Origin: Planctomycetota bacterium
Lineage (GTDB): Bacteria; Planctomycetota; Planctomycetia; Pirellulales; Pirellulaceae
NCBI GenBank assembly: GCA_014381825.1
Contig: JACNKX010000102.1
Location: forward strand, 21,933-85,932
DNA: 64,000 nt
Direction: 5' to 3'
A program made the translations under genes and the position numbers. The notes beneath the pieces were generated by a model. That model was not told the origin of the DNA. It saw only the letters and a list, made by a program, of their open reading frames with translations, and searched no databases. How positions within the stretch are numbered: position 1 is the first letter of the stretch; each line of letters opens with the position of its first letter. This document shows positions 28,149 to 35,925 of this stretch, in pieces.

Positions 28149-28927
28149 AGAAATCCCTTCTGTCGACAGACTTCCTTTTTCACATGATAGAGCGCCGAGA
28201 TCATCCATGATCCAAAGCGGCTGTGCGCCCCAAGAATTGCAAACACCCGATTCTTCGACGAGAAGATCCGCCCTTTAACTATGTCTACGATTGCATTTAA
28301 TGCCGCCTCGTCAGATCCAAGAGTTGACCGTTGCCTGAGAAATCCAACGTAGTAACTCCACGCTAGCACCTTTCCTTCGCCCTCTCTGCCGGTCGCTATT
28401 TCGCGATACTTCAGGCGAAACTGATAAGGCACGCGCTCAGCAATATCTGTTTTGTCAAACATCAAGCTGCCTTGCCTGATTTCGCTCTTTTGTTTTTCTG
28501 TCCATTCCGTCTTGTCAGGTTTCCAAAAGAATTCGAGTGGCTCAATTTCAACGAGCCCGTTGGTCAAGCCCTGCGACTCAAGATCCTGAGCGCCATGAAA
28601 GATGACAGTGCGCATCCAGTCCCATCGCTCTTTCTCGCTCTCAACCTTACCGATTACTTCAATCGGTGTTCCGTGGACATAATGCCAACTTTCTGGGCGC
28701 TGATCCTTCGTGTCGCGATATGCGCTAACGCGAATGATGTCCCAGCGACTGTATTGTTCATCTTTTTCGAGAAGCCTGAACGGTATCGGGTAAAGTCGAA
28801 TGAAGTTTCCGTCATGATCGACGCCGCCCGTACAGACGGTTTCCGTGTACTTGGTGCTTACCGCTGGGTAAGTTTTGCAGTTGACAAGCAACTCGATCTG
28901 CGCTCGGCTGTCTGGAATCTCTGCCAT
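28145..28927 (-). CDS. Uncharacterised partner of DUF488 (transposon passenger)
   Basis: The ATG at 28927 gives 260 residues. In-frame ATGs at 28999 and 29011 are possible, but none has a convincing ribosome binding site. No named family is recognised. The N-terminus (ELLVNCKTYPAVSTKYTETVCTGGVDHDGNFIRLYPIPFR) looks like a conserved beta-rich domain. The middle (~residues 90-190) is rich in charged residues, and the C-terminus contains AILGAHSRFGSWMISALYHVKK. The stop overlaps the DUF488 start (ATGA). Tight coupling inside a transposon suggests the two act together. Confidence 0.7.
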   Translation of the reverse strand: MAEIPDSRAQIELLVNCKTYPAVSTKYTETVCTGGVDHDGNFIRLYPIPFRLLEKDEQYSRWDIIRVSAYRDTKDQRPESWHYVHGTPIEVIGKVESEKERWDWMRTVIFHGAQDLESQGLTNGLVEIEPLEFFWKPDKTEWTEKQKSEIRQGSLMFDKTDIAERVPYQFRLKYREIATGREGEGKVLAWSYYVGFLRQRSTLGSDEAALNAIVDIVKGRIFSSKNRVFAILGAHSRFGSWMISALYHVKKEVCRQKGFL

Positions 28928-29093
28928 TGTGCTGCCGCTTATACTCGACGTGAAGAAATCGACGGAGAGCAATTCAGGCACGATAGCAGAGGTAGTCATG
29001 GGCAGCAACAAATTTCAACGCACAAGATTACGGCAGATTGTACGCATCTCCAGCGGCAAGAATATACCTCTGAAAAGGGGGGCAGTACTGCTT

Positions 29094-29116
29094 GGTGAGC
29101 CTAGTATATTATTACC
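29094..29116 (-). repeat. Right terminal inverted repeat of the transposon
   Basis: The sequence ends AGTATATTATTACC at the target duplication. It pairs with 25302-25324 at 21 of 23 positions. Confidence 0.92.
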
Positions 29117-29124
29117 CAACTTTG
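29117..29124. repeat. Target site duplication, right copy
   Basis: CAACTTTG repeats the eight bases at 25294-25301, immediately outside the right terminal repeat. Confidence 0.9.
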
Positions 29125-29522
29125 CTTCCGTGAGACATCACGGTCTCGAACGTGAACGAAATGCCAAGTTGTAAAAGTCGTTGTCGAATGAACTCGACCA
29201 CGGCGGAGGCGAAATAAGAATTCATCGAAACTTGGCCAAAGTCGATATGGCTTTCCCTAAATTGAAGCTTCTCAGTCGCATCGTCCAGACCGGCAGATTG
29301 GAGGACCGTCGAATTGTGAAAATATTCTCGTAAATCGTTCGGGGAAGCGGTGATTTGGTACTTTGCCAGATCCAACGACGCTTGTGCACGAATCTCCTTC
29401 TCAATGTCATCCGGATTAAGGTAGATCCCCAAAAGTTGGTCGGGCAACAGCGACTTCAGCGTACTCTTGCCAGAGCCGTTCGGGCCGGCAAACATCCTCA
29501 GCCGACGAACAGAATCGCTCAC
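29117..29522 (-). pseudogene. Zeta-toxin-like ATPase, N-terminal fragment (split by transposon)
   Basis: A GTG at 29522 overlaps the upstream stop codon (GTGA). Residues 1-135 contain the Walker A loop FAGPNGSGKST, IYLNPDDIEKEIRA and SFTFETVMS, the N-terminal core of zeta-toxin/COG4185 ATPases. After the target sequence the frame runs into the transposon and stops after one codon. The C-terminal half at 24959-25293 carries the remaining motifs, so neither half should be active alone. Zeta toxins phosphorylate UDP-N-acetylglucosamine. Whether this COG4185 member does is not known. Confidence 0.9.
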
Positions 29523-29746
29523 CGTAAACGAATCTCATGACCGAGGTCGATCAACGTTGGTGGGTCGGTAATCTTGACGAGCCTCGCGCGACCGTCCGGG
29601 TAGACCTCGTAAATGAAGCCGTTCTCCGATTGAAGTACGCTTTTGCCTAGTGCAAGGACATGAGATCTGGCAGCAGCAAACGCTTCACCAGAGGCGAGCG
29701 GTAGCACGCTTTCGAGCATCTCAGAGTCAAGATTGTTAGTTTCCAT
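29519..29746 (-). CDS. Small protein upstream of zeta-like toxin, candidate antitoxin
   Basis: The ATG at 29746 gives 75 residues (METNNLDSEM ... EIRLR). An acidic N-terminal helix is followed by a short beta-rich part (NGFIYEVYPDGRARLVKITDP). The stop overlaps the toxin GTG start by four bases, the gene order and coupling typical of antitoxin-toxin pairs. With the toxin gene split, this gene is now orphaned. No antitoxin family is recognised by sequence; the role is inferred from context. Confidence 0.6.
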   Translation of the reverse strand: METNNLDSEMLESVLPLASGEAFAAARSHVLALGKSVLQSENGFIYEVYPDGRARLVKITDPPTLIDLGHEIRLR

Positions 29747-29858
29747 ATTCCAATGTCTCCATAGAAATCTTACTTCGCGTCTTTCGCCAAGGCAACGCCG
29801 TTGTTGTCGGAGACAGTGCAACTCTAATGCTGCATCGGTGGTGGCACACTTTCCCCAC

Positions 29859-29918
29859 CGTAGGGTGCATGAAATGCACCAGGCCGGGAGAAGAGCGGTG
29901 TGTTGCACACACCCTACG
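29859..29918. repeat. Cruciform-type palindromic repeat
   Basis: Outer 9-base arms at 29859-29867 and 29910-29918 (CGTAGGGTG / CACCCTACG) enclose two further small hairpins: GGTGCAT-GAA-ATGCACC at 29864-29880, and GGTGTGT/ACACACC at 29897-29903 and 29907-29913. It lies between the antitoxin candidate and the metallo-hydrolase gene and looks like a REP-type dispersed element rather than a simple terminator. Confidence 0.6.
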
Positions 29919-29967
29919 AGGAAACTGTACCACTGCCGCTGCATCCGTACCATTGAGTTGCGACAGT

Positions 29968-31845
29968 TCATTCAACCGTCACCAGCGATTCGACCCAATC
30001 GCGAAACTCCATTCCCTTGGAGCTGACATCGGATGTGATCACGTAATTGCCTGGAGCCGCGGTGACGTCGACTGCCAATGTGATCGCCCCCGATTCACTA
30101 GGCTTGAGTGTAATGTCCGATTCGCATCGGATCAGCTTAATGCCTTCGGGGAGATTTGGCTGGACGTGAAAAGCTCGTCGCTTCGGCGAATGATTCGTGA
30201 TGCGAACTTCCAAGTTGAGCTTCTTACCCGACTTGGTCGCGACACCGTAGGGATAGAAGACCGCCCACTGCTCATCGACGCCATAGTTCGGGGCGTCCCA
30301 GGGAAACAGCTCCTTCAGTATTTCGACTCGTTGATCGTAGCGCCGTTCCAGGTAATCCATCTCTTCGTCGGAGAACTCGAAGACGTAAGGAATATGTTCG
30401 TTGACGAGCCAGAATGGCTCGTCCAATTGCCGCAGCTTTTGGAAGCACAAACGAAACCCGCCTTCTTTGTGAACGAGATTGCGATTCAGCACGCAGTAAT
30501 CGTCGATCCCAGACGGAGCGAATGCATCGCCGATGAAGAAGACCGGGCGTTCGTTCTTTCTCCGTGCCAGCATCGCGCCGTGGTAGTGCGTTTGGCCAGG
30601 GAAGAAGTGGAACGTCAGCTCGAACTCTTCCCAATTCATCGTCTTGCCGCTCGGCAATGCCTTGATACCTTTGATCGGATTCGAAGTCATCGCCGGCATG
30701 TGATAGGCAGCCGGGTTCTTCAAGATGTCTTTGTACTCTGGAGTCGCATAGACGGGACAGTCAAACTCTTCAGCCGCGGCCTGCACCATGTCCGTATGAT
30801 CATCGTGGTAGTGCGTCACAAAGATGCCATCGACTTGCGTGACCAGTCCCGTCGTCATCAGCTTCTTCACCGCGTCGATCACGCGTTGATAACCGCAATC
30901 CAGCAAAAAGCCGTGTCCGTCGTCGGAGATCAACAGGCGACTGGTCGCTTGCTCGAAGACCCAATCCGGCGCTTTCTCGTGCAGCGAGTAAGGCATCAGA
31001 TCGACGACGGCACCTTTGCCGAGAACTCGCTCGCCACACATTCGCATGCGGTCTTCTTTGAAGTACCAGTGCAAAGCGTTTGTTGAAAGGTAATTGTGAT
31101 AGAGGGCTTGGACGCGGTCGATCAATTTGTCGATGGACGGCTGGGGATCTCGGATGACAGGGCCTCGCGCGGGTACGATCACGTCAGGCTTAGCCGCAGA
31201 TATCTTTCGAAGGCTAGTCACGAGTTGAGCCAACCGGCTGCCATAGCCGTGATAGCCGCGAATGTTGGCTTCGGGAATCGCATCTTGAAAGCTGTAAAGA
31301 TCAAACAGCTGCCCGTCTCCGTAGATCAAATCACCGGTGAACGCGATCTTCTTCCCATCAACGGTAACAACATACGACACGGCGCCTCGCGTGTAGCCAG
31401 GAGTTTCGAGGACTTCGAACTTCAACCCCTGCCACTCGACGACATCGCCCTCTTTGACCCAACGGTCGACCGACATCGGTGCTCCGAGAATCTTTGTCGA
31501 TTGTTGTGCATAATCGTGAAACCGATTCTCTGTAAACGCGTTCCAAAAGTCGCCTGGCTTCTCGATCAAGTCCCGTTCCTGTTCGGGCGCGACGACAGCG
31601 GCTCCGGCAGCGATCGCCGCCTGGGCCTTCCATACAACATCTCGGCGATGATGCGTCAGAAGAACCCGCTCGCAGGCAGAACCTTTCTGATCGCCGATGC
31701 CATAAATGGCGAGATGCTTCCCGTTTCTTTCGACAACCGCCGCGTTAATGGCTCCGAGCTCAAACGACACCGTTGGCGTGAGAGTCTCGGCGGCAAAAGT
31801 CGGCATCGAGAGGAGCACAATGAAGAAGAGAATAGTTCGCATCAT
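29968..31845 (-). CDS. Secreted protein with two MBL-fold domains
   Basis: A 625-residue protein with a signal peptide (MMRTILFFIVLLSMPTFA). Two metallo-beta-lactamase-fold segments appear in tandem. The first (about residues 30-245) retains ETPGYTRGA and FTGDL, but its metal motif has decayed (THHRRDV at 64-70 instead of THxHxDH). The second (about 295-500) has an intact HYHDDH at 345-350, PGQTHYHGA and FIGDAF. The last ~110 residues (NLEVRITNHSPKRRAFHV ... ) form a C-terminal Ig-like beta domain. Only the second domain is expected to bind metal. The substrate is unknown. Confidence 0.82.
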   Translation of the reverse strand: MMRTILFFIVLLSMPTFAAETLTPTVSFELGAINAAVVERNGKHLAIYGIGDQKGSACERVLLTHHRRDVVWKAQAAIAAGAAVVAPEQERDLIEKPGDFWNAFTENRFHDYAQQSTKILGAPMSVDRWVKEGDVVEWQGLKFEVLETPGYTRGAVSYVVTVDGKKIAFTGDLIYGDGQLFDLYSFQDAIPEANIRGYHGYGSRLAQLVTSLRKISAAKPDVIVPARGPVIRDPQPSIDKLIDRVQALYHNYLSTNALHWYFKEDRMRMCGERVLGKGAVVDLMPYSLHEKAPDWVFEQATSRLLISDDGHGFLLDCGYQRVIDAVKKLMTTGLVTQVDGIFVTHYHDDHTDMVQAAAEEFDCPVYATPEYKDILKNPAAYHMPAMTSNPIKGIKALPSGKTMNWEEFELTFHFFPGQTHYHGAMLARRKNERPVFFIGDAFAPSGIDDYCVLNRNLVHKEGGFRLCFQKLRQLDEPFWLVNEHIPYVFEFSDEEMDYLERRYDQRVEILKELFPWDAPNYGVDEQWAVFYPYGVATKSGKKLNLEVRITNHSPKRRAFHVQPNLPEGIKLIRCESDITLKPSESGAITLAVDVTAAPGNYVITSDVSSKGMEFRDWVESLVTVE

Positions 31846-32242
31846 GTGATCGAGCTTTCAAGTTGTCGCTTGCAGGATTCGCTAGAGAAGTTACCGGATA
31901 CGCGAGTACGATGGTCTTCCGAGCCCGACGAGCGGCGATCGTCTACTGTTTCGACGGCCTCGGACGGCCATCGTGCAAAGAGATCCACGCGTGAGCCGCG
32001 AATCACGCCGATGACATTATGCCCGCAACAAGGGGACTTTGCCATCACGACCAACGAGTGTTGGAAAGTCGACAGAACTCGAATTAGTATGAAAAGACGC
32101 GGGATTCCGGCGGGTGGTTGAAAAAGGGTTCACGGGAGGGAACTCCTTCTCCGCGGCTGGCGTCAAACCAGCAAGTTATGACCGTCCCTGGGGCCGCAAC
32201 AAGCCGAGTAAGCAAACAACCTAAGCAGCATAGGGCCAGAAA
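31846..32242. other. Divergent intergenic region, no gene seen
   Basis: This 397-base gap lies between the divergent MBL-fold and 160-residue protein genes and should hold promoters for both. Frames on either strand show no conserved features, and no convincing promoter or operator could be picked by eye. Confidence 0.45.
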
Positions 32243-32725
32243 ATGCTAAAGCTTCGGACGGTACCACGTGATGACGGCGGCATGGAGATTCTTCGAATCC
32301 TCGACGATTCGATTCTGGGGCGATGGACACCGGAAGATCCGCTCTCCTACGAACAGAGTATTGTATGGTTGCAATCGCTCGATGGCCTGGACTTTGTTCG
32401 CTCGGCATTTATCCGAAACGCAAAGAGCCGCCGTGGTCCGCTCGTGGTAGGCGGCACCAGCATGATTCTCGGCTATGCCAAGCTGACGGAAGACGCTCCC
32501 GTAGATCGCGAGACCGGTCGCTACACGCGTCGGCTGTTCTACTTGAAAGAAGAAGACTCGCTGCTGAACATGAACCAGTTTCCCAAGGGATCGATCGATC
32601 CGCGTTCGGTCTTGCCCGGCGTCTGTGGCGAGCCGCCTCGCGAAGAGGAAGTCGAACGAGGCTATCCGTGGTACGTCAGTCGCACGGAGCTTGGGCTTTC
32701 TAATTCGACCCAGCCGGCGAGTTGA
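32243..32725 (+). CDS. Conserved-looking hypothetical protein, 160 aa
   Basis: A complete 160-residue frame begins at an ATG, with GGG purine-rich bases ~10 upstream. Residues like LSYEQSIVWLQSLDGLDFV, RGPLVVGGTSMILGYAKL and RRLFYLKEEDSLLNMNQFP look like a folded soluble protein, with no signal peptide or membrane helix. No family is recognised. An overlapping minus-strand frame (32246-33061) runs into the PDZ protein gene and is a shadow. It converges with the PDZ/S41-like gene 17 bases downstream. Confidence 0.55.
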   Translation: MLKLRTVPRDDGGMEILRILDDSILGRWTPEDPLSYEQSIVWLQSLDGLDFVRSAFIRNAKSRRGPLVVGGTSMILGYAKLTEDAPVDRETGRYTRRLFYLKEEDSLLNMNQFPKGSIDPRSVLPGVCGEPPREEEVERGYPWYVSRTELGLSNSTQPAS

Positions 32726-32742
32726 TTGATCACTGCAACGCA

Positions 32743-34341
32743 TCAGCTGCCTCCAGCATCTTTGTCCGTTTGGGGAGCGCCGTCTGCATCGATCGGCTCG
32801 ATTTTCTCTTGCAGCACTTTGATCGCGATCGTCACCACGGGATCGCGAGTGATATAGGAAGTAGCGGTGATGCGTTGGCCTGGAATTCGCGGCACGGCAA
32901 TGAAGTGATCTGGCAGCAGCGAACGGCTGTTCATTCCCGGCTGTTGGAGTAGCTTCTTGAGATCTTGTTCCGTTCTCGAATACTTCCTTTCTCCGAATCC
33001 TCCGGGCTGATTTCCGTTGAATCTGATAGACTCTCGGTTGAAGCCTATCGATTGGGTCCATCGTGTCATGCGACGATCAATCCCAGCCGACGGATTCGGC
33101 CGGTGAAAACTTGCTGTCGGCAACAACAACGCGCCGACACCATCAGCAAGTTTTGTCAACTCACTCACATGCCACTCGGCGACGGGCGTGCTGACTCCGA
33201 CCAAAACAGCGCGCTCGTTGTCTTGCAACGTTGCGGCGATCCAGCACGCCCCGTTCGGCATCATGTGATCGACCAATACCGCCAAGGGAATATCAGGCAA
33301 TAGACTTTGGGCATCCGATTTCAATTCATGAATACCACGTGTATCGGTGAATGAACCCAACGGCACTTCGCCGAGCAACTCGTCAGCCACCATTATCGTA
33401 TAGCGAACATCGCCATCCAGAGCTTGGCGGAGATCGAGTACGAGGGCCTCAAAACCGGAGGACTTAACTCGCCGAGCTGTGTCGCGCAACTCACCGACCG
33501 TGCTGCCGCGTATCGAGTCGATTCGGACATAACCGATCTTCTTCGTCGGCTCAATGTCATACAGCCAACCGTCGCTCTCGCGAACTCGCCCGACCACCGT
33601 CTCGAAAGGAACTTCGCCACGAACCAGTTCGAGAGTCCTCGCTTCCGTTTCCTTAGGCTGTCGCACTGTTAACGTCACGGCTTCGCCGTCGTTACCGCGA
33701 AGCCGTTCAATGGTGTCACTTAACTGCATTCCCTCGGTATCTGTGCCATCGATAGTGACGATGACATCGCCATCACGGCCACCAGCCCGATTCGCAGGCC
33801 CGTTGGGAAGCACCTTAAACATCGCCGGACGGCCTTCGCTTTGGCTCAGCTGAATGCCAATACCGACGTAGCGGTTGTCGCGAATCTGTTGCTGGACAAC
33901 GTATTCTTCCTCGGGAACGTATCGCGGCACTTCCCTTGCACGCACGCTCCGCATGTCCATCTCAAGCAAGTTGCTTAGAAACGCTGCCTGCAACTCCTCG
34001 TCCGCCGCACCATTTCGCCGGGCGATTCCCATCATCTGTCGTAGGAACGCTGCGTACTCGGCGGGCTCCAGTTTCGAGATGCTGCGTCCCAGCGCTTCGG
34101 GTCGAAACGCACCAACATCTGCATGCGAAAACATCCCCTTGATGCCACGACGCAGCAACTCACCGCGCGTAGGCGGATCGACGTGTTTGTCAAAGACGGT
34201 ATCAAGCGAAGCAATCAGCAAATCGGATACGTCTGTTCGCGTTGCAGATTGAGCTGATTTCGACTCGTCGGCAACGGAACGAGAGGTAAATGTTAGGGTA
34301 GAGCAGAGCAGGAAGATGAAAACTATACGTTGAATTAACAT
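32743..34341 (-). CDS. Exported PDZ protein with degenerate S41-type protease domain
   Basis: The ATG at 34341 with a GGAGA ribosome binding site starts a signal peptide (MLIQRIVFIFLLCSTLTFTSRSVA). The 532-residue product has a helical N-terminal region, a PDZ domain (about 157-233; GPANRAGGRDGDVIVTIDG) and a C-terminal-processing-protease (S41) fold from ~268 (IGYVRIDSIRG ... ALVLDLRQ). In active enzymes a Ser-Ala-Ser-Glu stretch precedes ALQD. Here the aligned residues are NGACWIAATLQD (363-374) and the usual catalytic Lys after a Gly-rich strand is missing. It is probably a catalytically dead scaffold or regulator. Confidence 0.75.
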   Translation of the reverse strand: MLIQRIVFIFLLCSTLTFTSRSVADESKSAQSATRTDVSDLLIASLDTVFDKHVDPPTRGELLRRGIKGMFSHADVGAFRPEALGRSISKLEPAEYAAFLRQMMGIARRNGAADEELQAAFLSNLLEMDMRSVRAREVPRYVPEEEYVVQQQIRDNRYVGIGIQLSQSEGRPAMFKVLPNGPANRAGGRDGDVIVTIDGTDTEGMQLSDTIERLRGNDGEAVTLTVRQPKETEARTLELVRGEVPFETVVGRVRESDGWLYDIEPTKKIGYVRIDSIRGSTVGELRDTARRVKSSGFEALVLDLRQALDGDVRYTIMVADELLGEVPLGSFTDTRGIHELKSDAQSLLPDIPLAVLVDHMMPNGACWIAATLQDNERAVLVGVSTPVAEWHVSELTKLADGVGALLLPTASFHRPNPSAGIDRRMTRWTQSIGFNRESIRFNGNQPGGFGERKYSRTEQDLKKLLQQPGMNSRSLLPDHFIAVPRIPGQRITATSYITRDPVVTIAIKVLQEKIEPIDADGAPQTDKDAGGS

Positions 34342-34494
34342 CAGAGATCTCCGCGAAACTATCCACGACTGCATGACAGACGAAGTATACGAAATCGCAA
34401 GTCGGAAAGGGCAAAGATTTCCAGATTCGACACATCTGAGGGATTCGCATTGTCGTGCTAGTGAGTTCTGACATCGCCTCACTTCGAGGCGGCG

Positions 34495-35925
34495 TTATGC
34501 GAGTAGTTCCGTCACAACATGCCCATGGACATCGGTCAAACGTCGATTGATTCCGTTGTGATAGAACGTCAACGCTTCGTGGTCGATGCCGAGCAGTTGC
34601 AGGATCGTGGCGTGGAAATCGTAGACAGTTACCGGGTTTGCCGCAACTTGATAGCCGACTTCGTCGGATTCTCCGTAGCTGGTGCCCGCGTTGACGCCGG
34701 CTCCGGCCATCCATGTGGTGAAGACGTGGGGATGATGATCGCGTCCGAGGCCTGAGCCCTTTACTTCAGTGAACGGTGTGCGCCCGAACTCGCTGGACCA
34801 AACGACCAGGGTGTCTTCGAGCAGGCCGCTGCGCTTGAGGTCCTTTAGCAGTGCGGCGCAGGGTTGGTCGAGGTGGATGCCTTGGTTATCGTGATTGCGG
34901 CGGAGGTCTTCGTGGGCGTCCCAGTTGATGCGCGGCGATCCGAGAGCGCCTCCATTGTAGATTTGGACGAACCTTACGCCGCGTTCGACCAAGCGGCGTG
35001 CCAGCAAGTAGTTTCGGGCCGACGCACCGATGACGGGATCATCCACGCCGTAGAGTTGTCGCGTTTGCTCGGTCTCGTCTGCAAAGTCGACGGCCTGCGG
35101 GATGCTGCTTTGCATTCGCGCAGCGAGTTCGTACGATCGCACTCGCGCAACTAACGCGTCGTACTCAGGATTGGATTCGGCGAATTGACGGTTGATTTCA
35201 AGCAGCGTCGCCAGACCGGCAGATCGCGACTCGGGCGATACGCTGCTTGGCGTCGCCAAATTCGAGATAGGCGAATCGCCTGATGTACGAAACGCGACTC
35301 CCTGATGTTGCGCCGGTAGGAAGCCTTGGCTCCAGTTGTTCGACGCGCCGTTGGGTAATCCGCGAGGATCAGGCAAGACGACGAACGTGGGAAGCTCCTC
35401 GTTGTCGCTGCCCAAGCCATACGACAGCCAGGCACCTAGGCTTGGAAAGCCGTTCATCGTGAACCCGGTGTTCATCTGAAAGCAGGCGGGAGTGTGTGAC
35501 GAGCTCTTCGTCACCATCGAATGAACGAACGCCATGTCGTCGACGCAGCGCGACAAGTGCGGAAACAACTCGCTCACCCAGCGCGCGCATTCTCCGTGCT
35601 GAGCGAACTTGTAGTAGCTTTTCCGCAAATTCCCAGGACGTCCGAAAAACGTATCGAGCGTTCCCTTTCCGGTCAACGGCTTTCCATCCAACTTCTCCAA
35701 CTCGGGCTTATGATCGAAGGTGTCAACTTGGCTCACTCCACCGGGCGAAAAGATGTGGATGACTCGGCGCGCCTTGGCTGGAAGATGAGGTGGCGTTGTG
35801 GCTGGTTGCTCGGCACGAGCGGTATCGCCATTCTGGAGCATCCAGGCCAACGCCGCACCACCTAAGCCGGTTGCCGCATTGTCGAAGAACAGGCGGCGAG
35901 TGATCGTGTCTTGCTTTGTCATCAT
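34495..35925 (-). CDS. DUF1501 family protein
   Basis: A 476-residue DUF1501 protein with a Tat-like N-terminus (TRRLFFDNAATGLGGAALAWML). RVIHIFSPGGVSQVDTFDHKPEL and WSSEFGRTPF are diagnostic of the family, an alkaline-phosphatase/sulfatase-like fold. It starts inside the stop codon of the upstream DUF1549/DUF1553 gene (ATGA overlap, 35922-35925), the standard planctomycete pairing. The biochemical role is unknown; export by the Tat pathway and partnership with the cytochrome-like protein are likely. Confidence 0.92.
   Translation of the reverse strand: MMTKQDTITRRLFFDNAATGLGGAALAWMLQNGDTARAEQPATTPPHLPAKARRVIHIFSPGGVSQVDTFDHKPELEKLDGKPLTGKGTLDTFFGRPGNLRKSYYKFAQHGECARWVSELFPHLSRCVDDMAFVHSMVTKSSSHTPACFQMNTGFTMNGFPSLGAWLSYGLGSDNEELPTFVVLPDPRGLPNGASNNWSQGFLPAQHQGVAFRTSGDSPISNLATPSSVSPESRSAGLATLLEINRQFAESNPEYDALVARVRSYELAARMQSSIPQAVDFADETEQTRQLYGVDDPVIGASARNYLLARRLVERGVRFVQIYNGGALGSPRINWDAHEDLRRNHDNQGIHLDQPCAALLKDLKRSGLLEDTLVVWSSEFGRTPFTEVKGSGLGRDHHPHVFTTWMAGAGVNAGTSYGESDEVGYQVAANPVTVYDFHATILQLLGIDHEALTFYHNGINRRLTDVHGHVVTELLA

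Larger units (their letters stand above)
25302..29116. mobile_element. IS1595-type (ISXO2-like) transposon with passenger genes
   Basis: The element is 3,815 bp, bounded by 23-bp terminal inverted repeats (21 of 23 positions match) and an 8-bp target duplication. It encodes one ISXO2-like transposase near the left end. It also carries a DUF3800 gene, a 53-codon gene, a DUF488 gene and an unrecognised gene coupled to DUF488. It sits inside a zeta-toxin-like gene. Removing it with one copy of the target restores that frame exactly. The intact ends, clean duplication and open transposase frame point to a recent insertion. Confidence 0.93.

Noticed and set aside
27651-29011. Possible CRISPR or retron-like content inside the transposon
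   Set aside because: No direct repeat array, reverse transcriptase motif or structured non-coding RNA was seen.
29827-31086. Long plus-strand frame (419 codons) opposite the MBL-fold gene
   Set aside because: It is a shadow frame with low-complexity Arg/Asp content and no family features, while the opposite strand has a signal peptide and MBL motifs.
32246-33061. Minus-strand frame of 271 codons overlapping the 160-residue gene and the PDZ/S41-like gene
   Set aside because: Arg-rich shadow composition, and it overlaps the C-terminus of a well-supported gene in another frame.
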